Assembly (NCBI GenBank): GCA_012517065.1
Contig: JAAYVR010000210.1
Location: 1 to 48,339, forward strand
Length of the DNA: 48,339 nt
DNA from: Verrucomicrobiota bacterium
Lineage (GTDB): Bacteria > Verrucomicrobiota > Verrucomicrobiia > Limisphaerales > J093
Direction: 5' to 3'
Shown one piece after another: positions 29,753-38,080 of the stretch. The stretch's first letter is position 1. The number at the start of each line of letters is the position of its first letter. The translations under genes were made by a program, and so were the position numbers. The notes below the pieces were generated by a model that made no database searches, was not told where the DNA came from, and saw only the letters and a list, made by a program, of their open reading frames with translations.

Positions 29753-30301
29753 CTACGCTTTCTCAACCTGCCAGTATTCCAACTCAACTGGCGTGCTCCG
29801 ACCAAATATGCTCACCGTCACTTTCAATTTCCCACGCTCAGGGTCCACTTCCTCAATCACCCCGCTGAAATTCAAAAATGGCCCGTCGTTTATCTTCACC
29901 GTCTCACCAACCTCAAAAGTCACCTTCGGACGCTCGCTTTCCTCAGACTCAGAAACACGCGCCTTTATCGACTCGATCTCTTCTTCCGACGCAGGCGTCG
30001 GCCGGTCACCCCCAACAAACCCGATAATCCCAGGAGTCTCACGAATGAAATACCACGGTTTCTCTATCAACCGATGGTTATCATCCAGCAACACCATGTC
30101 GATGAACACATAGCCGGGATACAGCTTGCGCATCGTCACGCTCTTCTTGCCCCCTCGTACCTCGGCCACTCTCTCCATCGGCACCATCACCTCGCGGATG
30201 TACTCCTTCATCCCCTCGGCCCGCATCCGCTTCTCGATGCTCTCCTTCACCTTCATCTCCTGACCGGACAAGGTGTGAATGACAAACCACTGGCTTCGCA
30301 T
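29753..30301 (-). CDS. nusG: transcription elongation/antitermination factor NusG
   Basis: NusG suppresses pausing and links RNA polymerase to Rho or to ribosomal S10. The NGN domain (QWFVIHTLSGQEMKVKESIE, RKLYPGYVFIDM) covers about residues 1-110, and the KOW domain begins with FEVGETVKINDGPFLNFSG near residue 130. Length is 182 residues, the standard two-domain form, with a short acidic linker (SEESE). It lies between secE and rplK. Confidence 0.98.
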   Translation of the reverse strand: MRSQWFVIHTLSGQEMKVKESIEKRMRAEGMKEYIREVMVPMERVAEVRGGKKSVTMRKLYPGYVFIDMVLLDDNHRLIEKPWYFIRETPGIIGFVGGDRPTPASEEEIESIKARVSESEESERPKVTFEVGETVKINDGPFLNFSGVIEEVDPERGKLKVTVSIFGRSTPVELEYWQVEKA

Positions 30302-30335
30302 GGCAGTATTCCGAGGGGCGCGACCGGCTCAAATA

Positions 30336-30602
30336 CTACAGCTTCGGTAGTATCCTGCGCACAAAGTTCAGTATAATGTAGTCACTGGCGATGATAAATC
30401 CCCCCAACACCATCGTGCTGATCAACACGACAAGCGTCGATCCAGCAAGCTCATCCCGCGACGGCCATGTGCATTTCTTCAGTTCTTCTCGCGTCTCAAG
30501 AACATACTTCGAAATCTGCATCAAATAGCCTTTCCGCCATAAATAGGCGAAAACGCCACCCACTATCAACGCCCATATCGCTATCTTTACCAGATCGTTC
30601 AC
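30336..30602 (-). CDS. secE: preprotein translocase subunit SecE
   Basis: SecE clamps SecY in the Sec translocon. The GTG at 30602 (then NDLVKIAIWALIVG) is chosen because an AGGAAA ribosome binding site lies seven bases upstream and because the longer open frame runs through the tRNA-Ser gene. The 88 residues contain one N-terminal hydrophobic helix, the amphipathic RNA/channel-contact segment ETREELKKCTWPSRDEL and the C-terminal membrane helix STLVVLISTMVLGGFI. It begins 20 bp after the CCA of tRNA-Ser. Confidence 0.93.
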   Translation of the reverse strand: MNDLVKIAIWALIVGGVFAYLWRKGYLMQISKYVLETREELKKCTWPSRDELAGSTLVVLISTMVLGGFIIASDYIILNFVRRILPKL

Positions 30603-30622
30603 TTGTGTTTCCTGTTCGTTAA

Positions 30623-30712
30623 TGGCGGAGGGGGAGGGATTCGAACCCCCGAGGGCTTTGAGGCCCCAACGGTTTTCAAGACCGCCGCATTCGACCGCTC
30701 TGCCACCCCTCC
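30623..30712 (-). tRNA. tRNA-Ser (UGA)
   Basis: The minus strand folds as a long-variable-arm tRNA. The acceptor GGAGGGG pairs with CCCCTCC, the anticodon loop CTTGAAA gives UGA, the T-loop is TTCGAAT, and the discriminator G is followed by an encoded CCA (30623-30625). It lies 22 bp from tRNA-Trp and 20 bp from the secE start. Confidence 0.95.
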
Positions 30713-30734
30713 AACCCCGCCAAACAATCACAAC

Positions 30735-30810
30735 TGGCAGGGCGGGGGGGACTCGAACCCCCAACCGACGGTTTTGGAGACCGCTACTCTTCCAATTGAG
30801 CTACCGCCCT
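30735..30810 (-). tRNA. tRNA-Trp (CCA)
   Basis: 76 nt on the minus strand: acceptor AGGGCGG pairs with CCGCCCT, anticodon loop CTCCAAA gives CCA, T-loop TTCGAGT, discriminator G and encoded CCA (30735-30737). A tuf-tRNA-Trp-secE-nusG order is common in bacteria. Confidence 0.96.
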
Positions 30811-30872
30811 GTGCTTCCTAATATACACACTTGAGATTTCCGCGCGACAATCTCAACTCAAAACACCGCGCT

Positions 30873-32063
30873 TCACTCGATAATCGCAGTTACACGGCCA
30901 GCCCCAATCGTCCGACCGCCTTCGCGAATCGCAAACCGCTGGCCAACCTCCATCGCAATCGGAGCAATAACTTTCACCGTCAATTCCACATTGTCCCCGG
31001 GCATCACCATCTCAACTCCCTCGGGCAACGTCACAGTACCAGTCACGTCAGTTGTCCTGAAGTAGAATTGCGGCCTGTAATTGTTGAAGAACGGCGTGTG
31101 CCGGCCGCCTTCTTCCTTCGACAGCACGTAAACCTGCGCCTTGAAATGCGTGTGCGGAGTGATCGTCCCGGGCTTCGCCAAAACCATCCCCCGTTCCACT
31201 TCCTCCTTCTTGATGCCGCGCAGCAACACGCCAACATTGTCGCCTGCGGTCGCCTTGTCCAAAATCTTCCTGAACATCTCGATGTCCGTCACCACCGTCT
31301 TCAGTGTCTCACGCAAACCAACAATCTCAACCTCAGACATCCTGGTCAGTTCGCCGCGCTCAACACGGCCGGTCACCACCGTCCCGCGACCTTCAATGTT
31401 GAACACGTCCTCGATGCTCATCAGGAACGGCTTGTCAACTTCGCGGGTCGGCAGCGGAATGAACTCATCAATCGCGTTCAAAAGCTGCTGAATCGACTCA
31501 GCCGCCTTCGGGTCACCACCCAACGCAAGTTTCGCGCTTCCACGCACAATCGGCGTCTTCTCCCCGGGAAACCCGTACTTGGTCAACAAATCGCGCACTT
31601 CCATCTCGACCAACTCCAACAGGTCCGGATCATCAACCAGATCAACCTTGTTCAAATACACGACTATCGCAGGAACACCCACCTGCCGCGCCAACAGGAT
31701 GTGCTCCCGAGTCTGTGGCATCGGCCCCTCGGATGCGTCCACAACCAGAATCGCACCGTCCATCTGAGCCGCACCGGTAATCATGTTCTTGATGTAATCG
31801 GCGTGCCCGGGGCAATCCACGTGCGCATAGTGACGTTTGTCACTCTGATATTCAGTATGTGAAATCGCGATGGTCAGCGTCTTGGTCTCGTCACGTACCG
31901 TGCCGCCCTTCGTAATCTCAGCATAGGACTTGAGCTCGGCAAGACCCTTCTCCGACTGCACCTTCACTATAGCCGCCGTCAACGTCGATTTCCCATGGTC
32001 AATGTGCCCGATGGTCCCAATGTTCACGTGCGGTTTCGTCCGCTGAAACTGCTCTTTAGCCAT
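30873..32063 (-). CDS. tuf: elongation factor Tu
   Basis: EF-Tu delivers aminoacyl-tRNA to the ribosome. The 396-residue protein has GTPase motifs GHIDHGKST (the family usually has GHVDHGKTT), DCPGHADY and NKVD, followed by domains 2 and 3 ending [14 protein letters not shown]. The conserved effector segment is [14 protein letters not shown], where most EF-Tu have RGITI-type sequence; that is notably divergent ([15 protein letters not shown]). It lies between tRNA-Thr and tRNA-Trp and is the only tuf here; there is none behind fusA. Confidence 0.97.
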   Translation of the reverse strand: MAKEQFQRTKPHVNIGTIGHIDHGKSTLTAAIVKVQSEKGLAELKSYAEITKGGTVRDETKTLTIAISHTEYQSDKRHYAHVDCPGHADYIKNMITGAAQMDGAILVVDASEGPMPQTREHILLARQVGVPAIVVYLNKVDLVDDPDLLELVEMEVRDLLTKYGFPGEKTPIVRGSAKLALGGDPKAAESIQQLLNAIDEFIPLPTREVDKPFLMSIEDVFNIEGRGTVVTGRVERGELTRMSEVEIVGLRETLKTVVTDIEMFRKILDKATAGDNVGVLLRGIKKEEVERGMVLAKPGTITPHTHFKAQVYVLSKEEGGRHTPFFNNYRPQFYFRTTDVTGTVTLPEGVEMVMPGDNVELTVKVIAPIAMEVGQRFAIREGGRTIGAGRVTAIIE

Positions 32064-32102
32064 TTGAATTCCTGCGTTGTTTGTTCTTTCCAGGTTCGTT
32101 TA

Positions 32103-32178
<76 letters not shown>

Positions 32179-32552
32179 AAAACTTCTGTCAACTTTAAAC
32201 TTCAATGCCCGCTTGCGCAAACAGCTACCCACTGTTCTCCTGCAGAAGCCATCCAACCGCAGGAGACAAGCAGTACTTTAAACCGCGTTTGTCGCAAACG
32301 AGACAAGCAATCTACGCCCCATCACCAAATGTGTCAACATCCTTTTCTACCACAAAAAGGCAATCCCCGCGCGCTCAATGAGGCCCAATCCACCGCAAAG
32401 CCATCACCAGTTCATTCTAAACGGCGAAATCGGTCGAAGCCGCAGTGCGCCCGTGCCAAACTCGAAATCATTCACCCAAATGACGCTTTGTGTGTGTTCA
32501 GCCGGTGGGTCAGTTAGATTTCAGCCTCACACCGTTTTCCCTTGCCCCTCAC
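32179..32552. other. gene-free leader region upstream of tRNA-Thr and tuf
   Basis: This 374-bp gap holds the promoter at 32309-32337 and a roughly 125-nt leader. The leader has a 7-bp stem CTCCTGC/GCAGGAG (32237-32265), a small GTTTG/CAAAC hairpin (32287-32299) and two copies of TGCTTGTCTC as read on the minus strand (32263-32272 and 32300-32309). Bases 32340-32552 hold nothing I can identify. Confidence 0.6.
32309..32337 (-). promoter_or_regulatory. strong sigma70-like promoter for tRNA-Thr-tuf
   Basis: On the minus strand a perfect TTGACA (32332-32337), a 17-bp spacer and TAGATT (32309-32314) predict a start near 32302, about 124 nt before tRNA-Thr. It is well placed to drive the tRNA-tuf-secE-nusG-ribosomal protein block. 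Confidence 0.75.
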
Positions 32553-32960
32553 TCATGCTAGAAATTCTTCCACCTTCGTGCCCGGCCCGTACAGCGCATT
32601 CCTAATGTCGTTGCGGAAGGTCTCGAAAAATGTTCCAAAGAGTTGCTTGTCGTAAATCTTCGGGAACAAACAGGCGAACGTCAGAGTTCCGTCGTTCTCC
32701 GCGAACGCAGTGATCAAAGCCGATTTTTGGTTCATCAGGTTCAGCCATTCGAGGTAGCCGAGGCGGTTGTTCTTTGCGCCTTCCGCAGATGTGTAGCTCG
32801 AGGTAAAGAGAAACCCCGAGGGTTTCTCAGCAACAAGAACAATGCGGGGTGTGCTTCCCTCAGTGTCCGCTCGCGCTCCGTTTTCCCTCCTCGTGATTTT
32901 GAATCCCAAGAACTCAAGGTGCGCACATATTCCTTCAAGTGGGTTCGCTGCTGTTTCCAT
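32553..32960 (-). CDS. hypothetical protein, 135 residues
   Basis: I do not recognise this protein. The ATG at 32960 (METAANPLEGICAHLEFLG) is preceded by AAAGG about eight bases upstream. It is soluble, mixed alpha/beta, with no signal peptide or membrane segment. The pattern (short N-terminal helix, strands IVLVAEKPSGFLFTSSY, a YLEWLNLMN helix, then SALITAFAENDGTLTFACLFP strands and a C-terminal helix) resembles the YbjN or type III chaperone fold, but that is only a shape impression. It sits between the tuf promoter region and the AAA operon, with 278 bp upstream and no partner gene. Confidence 0.7.
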   Translation of the reverse strand: METAANPLEGICAHLEFLGFKITRRENGARADTEGSTPRIVLVAEKPSGFLFTSSYTSAEGAKNNRLGYLEWLNLMNQKSALITAFAENDGTLTFACLFPKIYDKQLFGTFFETFRNDIRNALYGPGTKVEEFLA

Positions 32961-33238
32961 TTGTTTAGCCTTTCGTGGTGTTTTTTGGTGTCGTCGAACA
33001 ACGTCAACAGACGACAAATCTGAAGGTTCATCAGGGATGCGCCCTTGACGCTGCCTTTATAGCTCTCGTGGAAGCAGAGAATCAGACTGGCTCTGACAAG
33101 TCAAGCGTCTAGCCCGGAAATCTCATCGGAATAACGCTTCGGATGTGTTTGGCCAATAAAACCGTGACAATCCGGGCTGCGACAGCATCATGTCCGCCAG
33201 TCCTTCCCGCACTTCGATTCGAGGTAACTCACCCGATG

Positions 33239-35113
33239 TCACCGGCGCACGACCCTCAACTTCAACCGTCCAAATCTCTCGAGCAATTCCCCCCTGTCCG
33301 CGTCCCTGTATCGATCCGGCAAATAACGCCGATCCGAACACGCTAGCACCGCAGCCAGTTCCTGCAGCTCCAACAAGTCCCTGTCCAACGGATCAATAAA
33401 CGAATCAACCGCTTCCTTCACATCTCCAACCTGAACGTCCTCGTCCCGCCCGGCCAACACCGCCCGCTCCTTCGCTCGAGTCAAAATCGCGTCCACGTCG
33501 CTCCCAGTCAATGGCCGTTCCCCAAGTTGATTCCGCACATACGATTCCACCTCGCCCGAAAACCCAATTTTCCGCGCTTTCGCTATTGTCTTGAACAACT
33601 CCACCACCTCGTCAGCGTTTTGCGCCGGAAACAACGGCACACACAGGCCAAACCTCCCCTGCCTCTTCATGTCTATCGCCAACAGGTCCGGACGCGACGT
33701 CATGGCAACCCACAATTCCCGGCCACGCAGCGTCGCATCCCCAATGTGCGCCGCAAACGCCGCAAACACACGCGTCGATACGCCACTATCACCCGCCTCC
33801 ATGTCACGGCTCCCAAAAACCGCGTCGGCCTCGTCCACAACAACTATCACCGGCCCCAGAGCCCGAATCGTCATCAAAATCCGCATCTGCTGCAGTTCAG
33901 TGTCGCCCACCCATTTCGATCTGAACTCTCCCAGTTCCATCACCGGCAATCCACATTCACTCGCAAAGCAATCTATCAGAAAAGACTTCCCAACCCCCAC
34001 TCTGCCCGGCACCAGCAAACCCCGCTCGAGCACGTCTCCTTTCCCGTTCTTGATCAGCCATGCCAACTCGCGCAGTTTCGCCTTCGCAGCCTTGTGCGTC
34101 GCAACCATGTCAAGCGTCACTCCCGGACGCGGGTCCTTGAATCGCACAAGCCCTTGGCAGTACTCCTCGATCAACCTTTTCTTGCCGGCGGCCACGTGCT
34201 CGGGCGTCACACGTGATCCGTTGCGCACCGCCTCGGCCAGCAAATGCTGTATCCGAACAAGATTCAACCCCGCCGTTCTCGCTGCCAACTGGTCCGCGCT
34301 CATGTCGCTCCACCGCTCCATGGGTTCGCCCCCGGCAACCTTCACTGGCCAGCCCGACCTCAGAAATCGAAGCCGCTCCTCCGCATCCGGCAGATCAATC
34401 TTCACCTGGGCAACGTGCGGGTTCTGCAGCAAATCCATGTGCAGCTCCGACGCAGACTCAGTTACAAGAAAAATCCCCACATCCAACCGCCGCAGTTCCT
34501 GTGACACCGCCCACTTCAGCAACGTCACCAACGCCATCCGCTCTTCCATGCTCGCCACCGCCTCTTCCTGCGCAGGAACAATCTTCTCCGGATACTCGAT
34601 CACCAGAGTCACACCCCGCGCGCCGCTGGCCCCTTCCGCGTAATGCATGAAAAATCTGCGCAACACCGGCACCAGTTTCACAAACTCGCGCGGTAACCCA
34701 ACGCTGTGATAACGTGTTCCCTCAACTTCATCGTAGATGGCGAGCCATTCAAAAAAACGCTTCTGCATCGTCCCATCCGCAAACGTCAGGCCATCACCCA
34801 AATCATAGAACATGAAAAAACCTCGCTCGGGAAAAAGACGCCGACGCAAAAACGCCTTGAGCGGCACGAACGTCAGCTCCCCTCCCTCAATCAGCGGAAA
34901 CAGGTCAAATATATTCCCGTGCAACACAAACATCGAATAGGTGCCGCTGTTCCACCGCCGCGCAAGTTCCAATGCCCACCCGCGCAACGGCAACCTGGTT
35001 GCCGAACCCGCCGAAACCGGCCTGTCCGAACCCTCCACTTTATCAGCCTTGGCCTTCTCCGGCACTTGTCGTCGCTTGCCACTCATCAGTTCAAACCCAC
35101 GTGGGCAACTCAC
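33239..35113 (-). CDS. AAA family ATPase, two-domain (Ycf46-like layout)
   Basis: The C-terminal AAA module is active-looking: P-loop PGRVGVGKS (369-377), pore loop KWVGD (W401-V402-G403), Walker B VIVVVDEAD (422-430), sensor TSRPD (472-476) and the arginine pair RQGRFG (484-489). The P-loop departs from the usual GPPGTGKT. The first half (about 45-330) has AAA-like spacing (LPDAEERLRFL, ARTAGLNLVRIQHLL) but no Walker A, so it is probably a degenerate AAA domain. The GTG at 35113 overlaps the upstream stop as GTGA and has AGGG seven bases before it; the ATG at 35086 is the alternative. It is the last gene of the vWA-PspA-ABC operon. Confidence 0.88.
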   Translation of the reverse strand: MSCPRGFELMSGKRRQVPEKAKADKVEGSDRPVSAGSATRLPLRGWALELARRWNSGTYSMFVLHGNIFDLFPLIEGGELTFVPLKAFLRRRLFPERGFFMFYDLGDGLTFADGTMQKRFFEWLAIYDEVEGTRYHSVGLPREFVKLVPVLRRFFMHYAEGASGARGVTLVIEYPEKIVPAQEEAVASMEERMALVTLLKWAVSQELRRLDVGIFLVTESASELHMDLLQNPHVAQVKIDLPDAEERLRFLRSGWPVKVAGGEPMERWSDMSADQLAARTAGLNLVRIQHLLAEAVRNGSRVTPEHVAAGKKRLIEEYCQGLVRFKDPRPGVTLDMVATHKAAKAKLRELAWLIKNGKGDVLERGLLVPGRVGVGKSFLIDCFASECGLPVMELGEFRSKWVGDTELQQMRILMTIRALGPVIVVVDEADAVFGSRDMEAGDSGVSTRVFAAFAAHIGDATLRGRELWVAMTSRPDLLAIDMKRQGRFGLCVPLFPAQNADEVVELFKTIAKARKIGFSGEVESYVRNQLGERPLTGSDVDAILTRAKERAVLAGRDEDVQVGDVKEAVDSFIDPLDRDLLELQELAAVLACSDRRYLPDRYRDADRGELLERFGRLKLRVVRR

Positions 35114-36090
35114 CGATACGCCCTGTTCTTTGCGCCATTCCGGGATTTGCCGCGCGTTGCATCCGGTTCTTCGCTGCCTTCGGCACCACCGGGCAACACC
35201 CCACCCACCGGCGGCTCAAAACCAATCCGCCGATCTGTCGCCGGCAGGTCGCCAACCAAATCCCTGAACTCGTCCATTTCAGCCAGCCACTTGTTTGTCT
35301 GATCCAGATGCTCCACCGTCGCATCTATCCTCGCAGTCAACACACTGGCGTTCTTCAGCGCCACAGCGTCAGCGCGAATGAGTTTGATTTGCTGATCCAG
35401 CCGGTCCTGCTCCGATCTCACCAGCGCCAGGTTTTCACGCGCTTGACTTATCCGCTCAAGCCGTTTCCTCAACACTTCCACCCGGTCAGCACACGATCCC
35501 ACCAAACGCTGGCGCGCCTCGACAGCGCCCGTCGCGCCTCGCGCTTTCAATTCGTCCACTTCCCTCTGCAACCTCTCCAACTCCTCTTCGGCTGCCCTCA
35601 ACAACCCCGGCACGTCTTCCCGCCGCTCGGCGTCCAAATAGCGCTCCAACGATTCTTCGATGCTCAGCAACCTCAAATAGGTCCACATCAGCTCGTCAAG
35701 CTTGCGCAAACGCGGATCATCTCCAGCCCCGCCAAGCGAACTGTCCGTCGTTGCCGTCTCGATCCCGCGACATACCGCGGCAAGTTCCATGTACCGCTTG
35801 CGCCTTTCCGGTGTCAAATTGGCCAGCAACGAATCGCGTCTCCGAACGAACTCCGCTATCGCACGGCTCTCCTCCGCACGTTTTCTCTCCTCTTGACGCC
35901 GTTCGACCCACCGCCGGAAAAACGCCATGTCCGGCAAATAAAGCCAACCCAGCGCATACGCCCCTGCGCCGACCATCAACGCGACCGGATGCGCAATCAC
36001 AAATCCAGCCCCCAAAGTGAGTATCCCCAACCATATGTGGTGTGGACTGCGCCAAAACTCGCGCCTTAAACTGGGCTGCTGGTCATCCAT
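35110..36090 (-). CDS. membrane-anchored coiled-coil protein
   Basis: I do not recognise a named family. The ATG at 36090 (MDDQQPSLRREFWRSP) gives 326 residues. Two adjacent hydrophobic segments near residues 18-55 (IWLGILTLGAGFVIAHPVAL, then MVGAGAYALGWLYLPDM) suggest a hairpin in the membrane. Residues 60-260 are charged and helical (RRQEERKRAEES, AEEELERLQREVDELKAR) and look like long coiled coils; a Gly/Pro-rich tail follows. Its stop overlaps the AAA start by four bases, so it is probably an adaptor or membrane anchor for that ATPase. Confidence 0.85.
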   Translation of the reverse strand: MDDQQPSLRREFWRSPHHIWLGILTLGAGFVIAHPVALMVGAGAYALGWLYLPDMAFFRRWVERRQEERKRAEESRAIAEFVRRRDSLLANLTPERRKRYMELAAVCRGIETATTDSSLGGAGDDPRLRKLDELMWTYLRLLSIEESLERYLDAERREDVPGLLRAAEEELERLQREVDELKARGATGAVEARQRLVGSCADRVEVLRKRLERISQARENLALVRSEQDRLDQQIKLIRADAVALKNASVLTARIDATVEHLDQTNKWLAEMDEFRDLVGDLPATDRRIGFEPPVGGVLPGGAEGSEEPDATRGKSRNGAKNRAYR

Positions 36091-36224
36091 TTCTCTAGGC
36101 AAAATCTATCATCCACGATCACACCAGGCACGGACAATCTTCAGCCAACACAGGCCAGAGCCCCAGAACCAATCCACCAACGTGCCCTCCATTGCCCCCA
36201 TCGAATCCGGCCCTCGAACAGTAT

Positions 36225-37094
36225 CTACCCCTTGACCCCGTTGAGCGCGCCTGTGGCAGGCGCATCGGCCTCGAGCCGGTGCAACAAGTCTTGTGTCATT
36301 TCCATGAACCACGGCTGCTTCCGCATAACTTCTGGTGGCACATCCGGGCGGGGAACCGACAAGACTTCAACCAATCTCCCTGGCTTGGCTGCCATCCGAA
36401 AAACGCGGTCACCTAAATAAACCGCTTCTTCCACCGCATGCGTCACAATGAAAACCGTGCTCTGCTGCTCGCGCCACAAGTCAATCAGCAACGCCTGCAT
36501 CTGCATGCGAATCTTCGGATCAAGAGCGCCAAACGGCTCGTCCATCAGCAGGATTCGAGGCTCCAAAATCAGCGTCGCTGCAATCGCCACTCGCTGCTGC
36601 ATCCCCCCGGACAACTCGTGCGGGTAGCTCCGTTCCGCACCTTCCAACCCGACCTTCTTCGCCCATTCTCGCGCCCGATCCAAACGCTCACGCCGGGACA
36701 CGCCCCTCAGCTTCAAGCCAAACGCAATGTTCTCCAACACGGTCAGGTGCGGCAAAAGCGAGTATTTCTGATCCACCACACCGCGGTCAGCGCCCGGTTT
36801 GCAGATCGGCTTTCCACACACAAAAACCTCACCTGCGGTTGGCGGAAAATGAGGTTCCAAACCAGCTATAATCCGCAAAACCGTGGATTTTCCACACCCC
36901 GACGGCCCAACAATCGCTATGAGTTCGCCACTCCCAGGCTCATCATGAACTGTGAATGTTACGTCCTGAATCGCCGTGCGCGCGTTGGGACCGCTCCCAA
37001 ACACTTTCGTAACGTTCCTAAACTTCACAAGTTCCGGAAGCTGGCCCGGACCTTTCTCCGCCGTTCCGCCGTTTTGTGTTTTGTTATCACTCAT
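36225..37094 (-). CDS. ABC transporter ATP-binding protein, NitT/TauT (SsuB) type
   Basis: The nucleotide-binding subunit of an importer. Walker A GPSGCGKST is at residues 63-71, the Q-loop in GVVDQKYSLLPHLTV, the signature LSGGMQQRVAIA, Walker B ILLMDEPFGALD and the switch histidine in FIVTHAVEEA. Sequence and neighbours fit the nitrate/sulfonate/taurine family. It has 289 residues, with about 20 unrelated residues at the N-terminus. It follows its permease by 39 bp. The substrate cannot be deduced from the sequence. Confidence 0.95.
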   Translation of the reverse strand: MSDNKTQNGGTAEKGPGQLPELVKFRNVTKVFGSGPNARTAIQDVTFTVHDEPGSGELIAIVGPSGCGKSTVLRIIAGLEPHFPPTAGEVFVCGKPICKPGADRGVVDQKYSLLPHLTVLENIAFGLKLRGVSRRERLDRAREWAKKVGLEGAERSYPHELSGGMQQRVAIAATLILEPRILLMDEPFGALDPKIRMQMQALLIDLWREQQSTVFIVTHAVEEAVYLGDRVFRMAAKPGRLVEVLSVPRPDVPPEVMRKQPWFMEMTQDLLHRLEADAPATGALNGVKG

Positions 37095-37133
37095 CTACGC
37101 ACGCTGCCAAAACCAGCGATCAATAAAAGATCG

Positions 37134-38000
37134 TCACGCCGCCCGCGTGTTCCGGTAAGGAAACAGTAAACGCCCGCCTGCCCGCCACAATTGATCGCAC
37201 GCCACTGCAATCAAAACTATCACAATGATCACAGCATAAAGTGACGCTGTGTGCCCGCGGCGTTCAGAAACCGAGATCAAATAACCCAAACCCTTCTCCG
37301 CATTCACTACTTCAGCCAGAATAATCCATCCCCAACCCACGCCGTACACACCGCGCAAATGATCCCATATGTCAGCAAGTGCCACGGGAAATATCACTTG
37401 CCATACCAATTGCCACTGCGTCGCTCCCTTCGTCACCGCAACATCCAAATACGCAGCCGGCACGTCCGAGATCGTCTTGATCACCAATGGCAGCAACGCC
37501 ACAAAACAGCCTATGAACAGAAACCCGTACTTCTGCACCTCCGTCAGCCCAAACCACGCAAGCGTAAGCGGAATGAAAACCACTATCGGTACATACGCCC
37601 CTATCAACGCAAGCGGACGGAAAAACGCCGCTACAGGCGGAAACGTCCCCATGTACACCCCAAGCGGCACAGCCACTATAACCGCCAGCACAAAACCAGT
37701 CGTCACACGCGTGAACGACGTCACCACGCTCCGCACCAGTCCCTGCTGAAAGTGAAGTGCAGGAAACGCCTTCAGCACCTCGATCGGACTCGGCAATATC
37801 AACGGCGCCAACAGCCGATCCTCAGGCTTCTCCCCGCGCGTCACAAACCACCAGCCTGTCAACAAAAGAACCACAAACGCAGCCGTAAGCATTACCGCCC
37901 TCGTCCGCGGCAAGTCGGCCCGAACACCCAAACGCCCCAGCCGCACTGCCAGCGTGACAAGCCCAACAAACACAAACGCAAACAGCAGAAAACCTGTCAT
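37134..38000 (-). CDS. ABC transporter permease, NitT/TauT (SsuC) type
   Basis: The 288-residue inner-membrane protein has about six to seven hydrophobic segments. The coupling (EAA-type) loop is at GATQWQLVWQVIFPVALADIW, about residues 192-212. Compared with SsuC-type permeases there is an additional N-terminal helix (GFLLFAFVFVGLVTLAV). It lies 80 bp after the binding-protein fusion and 39 bp before the ATPase. Residues LPSPIEVLKAFPAL are typical of this permease family. Confidence 0.95.
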   Translation of the reverse strand: MTGFLLFAFVFVGLVTLAVRLGRLGVRADLPRTRAVMLTAAFVVLLLTGWWFVTRGEKPEDRLLAPLILPSPIEVLKAFPALHFQQGLVRSVVTSFTRVTTGFVLAVIVAVPLGVYMGTFPPVAAFFRPLALIGAYVPIVVFIPLTLAWFGLTEVQKYGFLFIGCFVALLPLVIKTISDVPAAYLDVAVTKGATQWQLVWQVIFPVALADIWDHLRGVYGVGWGWIILAEVVNAEKGLGYLISVSERRGHTASLYAVIIVIVLIAVACDQLWRAGGRLLFPYRNTRAA

Positions 38001-38080
38001 ATAATGCCGTCAATCCGCCCGCTCAGACAAACAGTCAGGACTTCGCCGCGTTCGCATCGGTCAAGCGCCCAACCCGTCGG

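Noticed and set aside
30603-30764. N-terminal extension of secE
   Set aside because: The 54 extra codons run through the tRNA-Ser gene and lack homology to SecE; the GTG with AGGAAA upstream explains the start.
32187-32192. TTGACA just upstream of tRNA-Thr as a promoter
   Set aside because: Its -10 would fall inside the mature tRNA; the element at 32309-32337 is better placed.
33123-33341. 72-residue minus frame beyond the AAA gene
   Set aside because: It overlaps the AAA 3' end in another frame, has no recognisable motif and no ribosome binding site that I can see.
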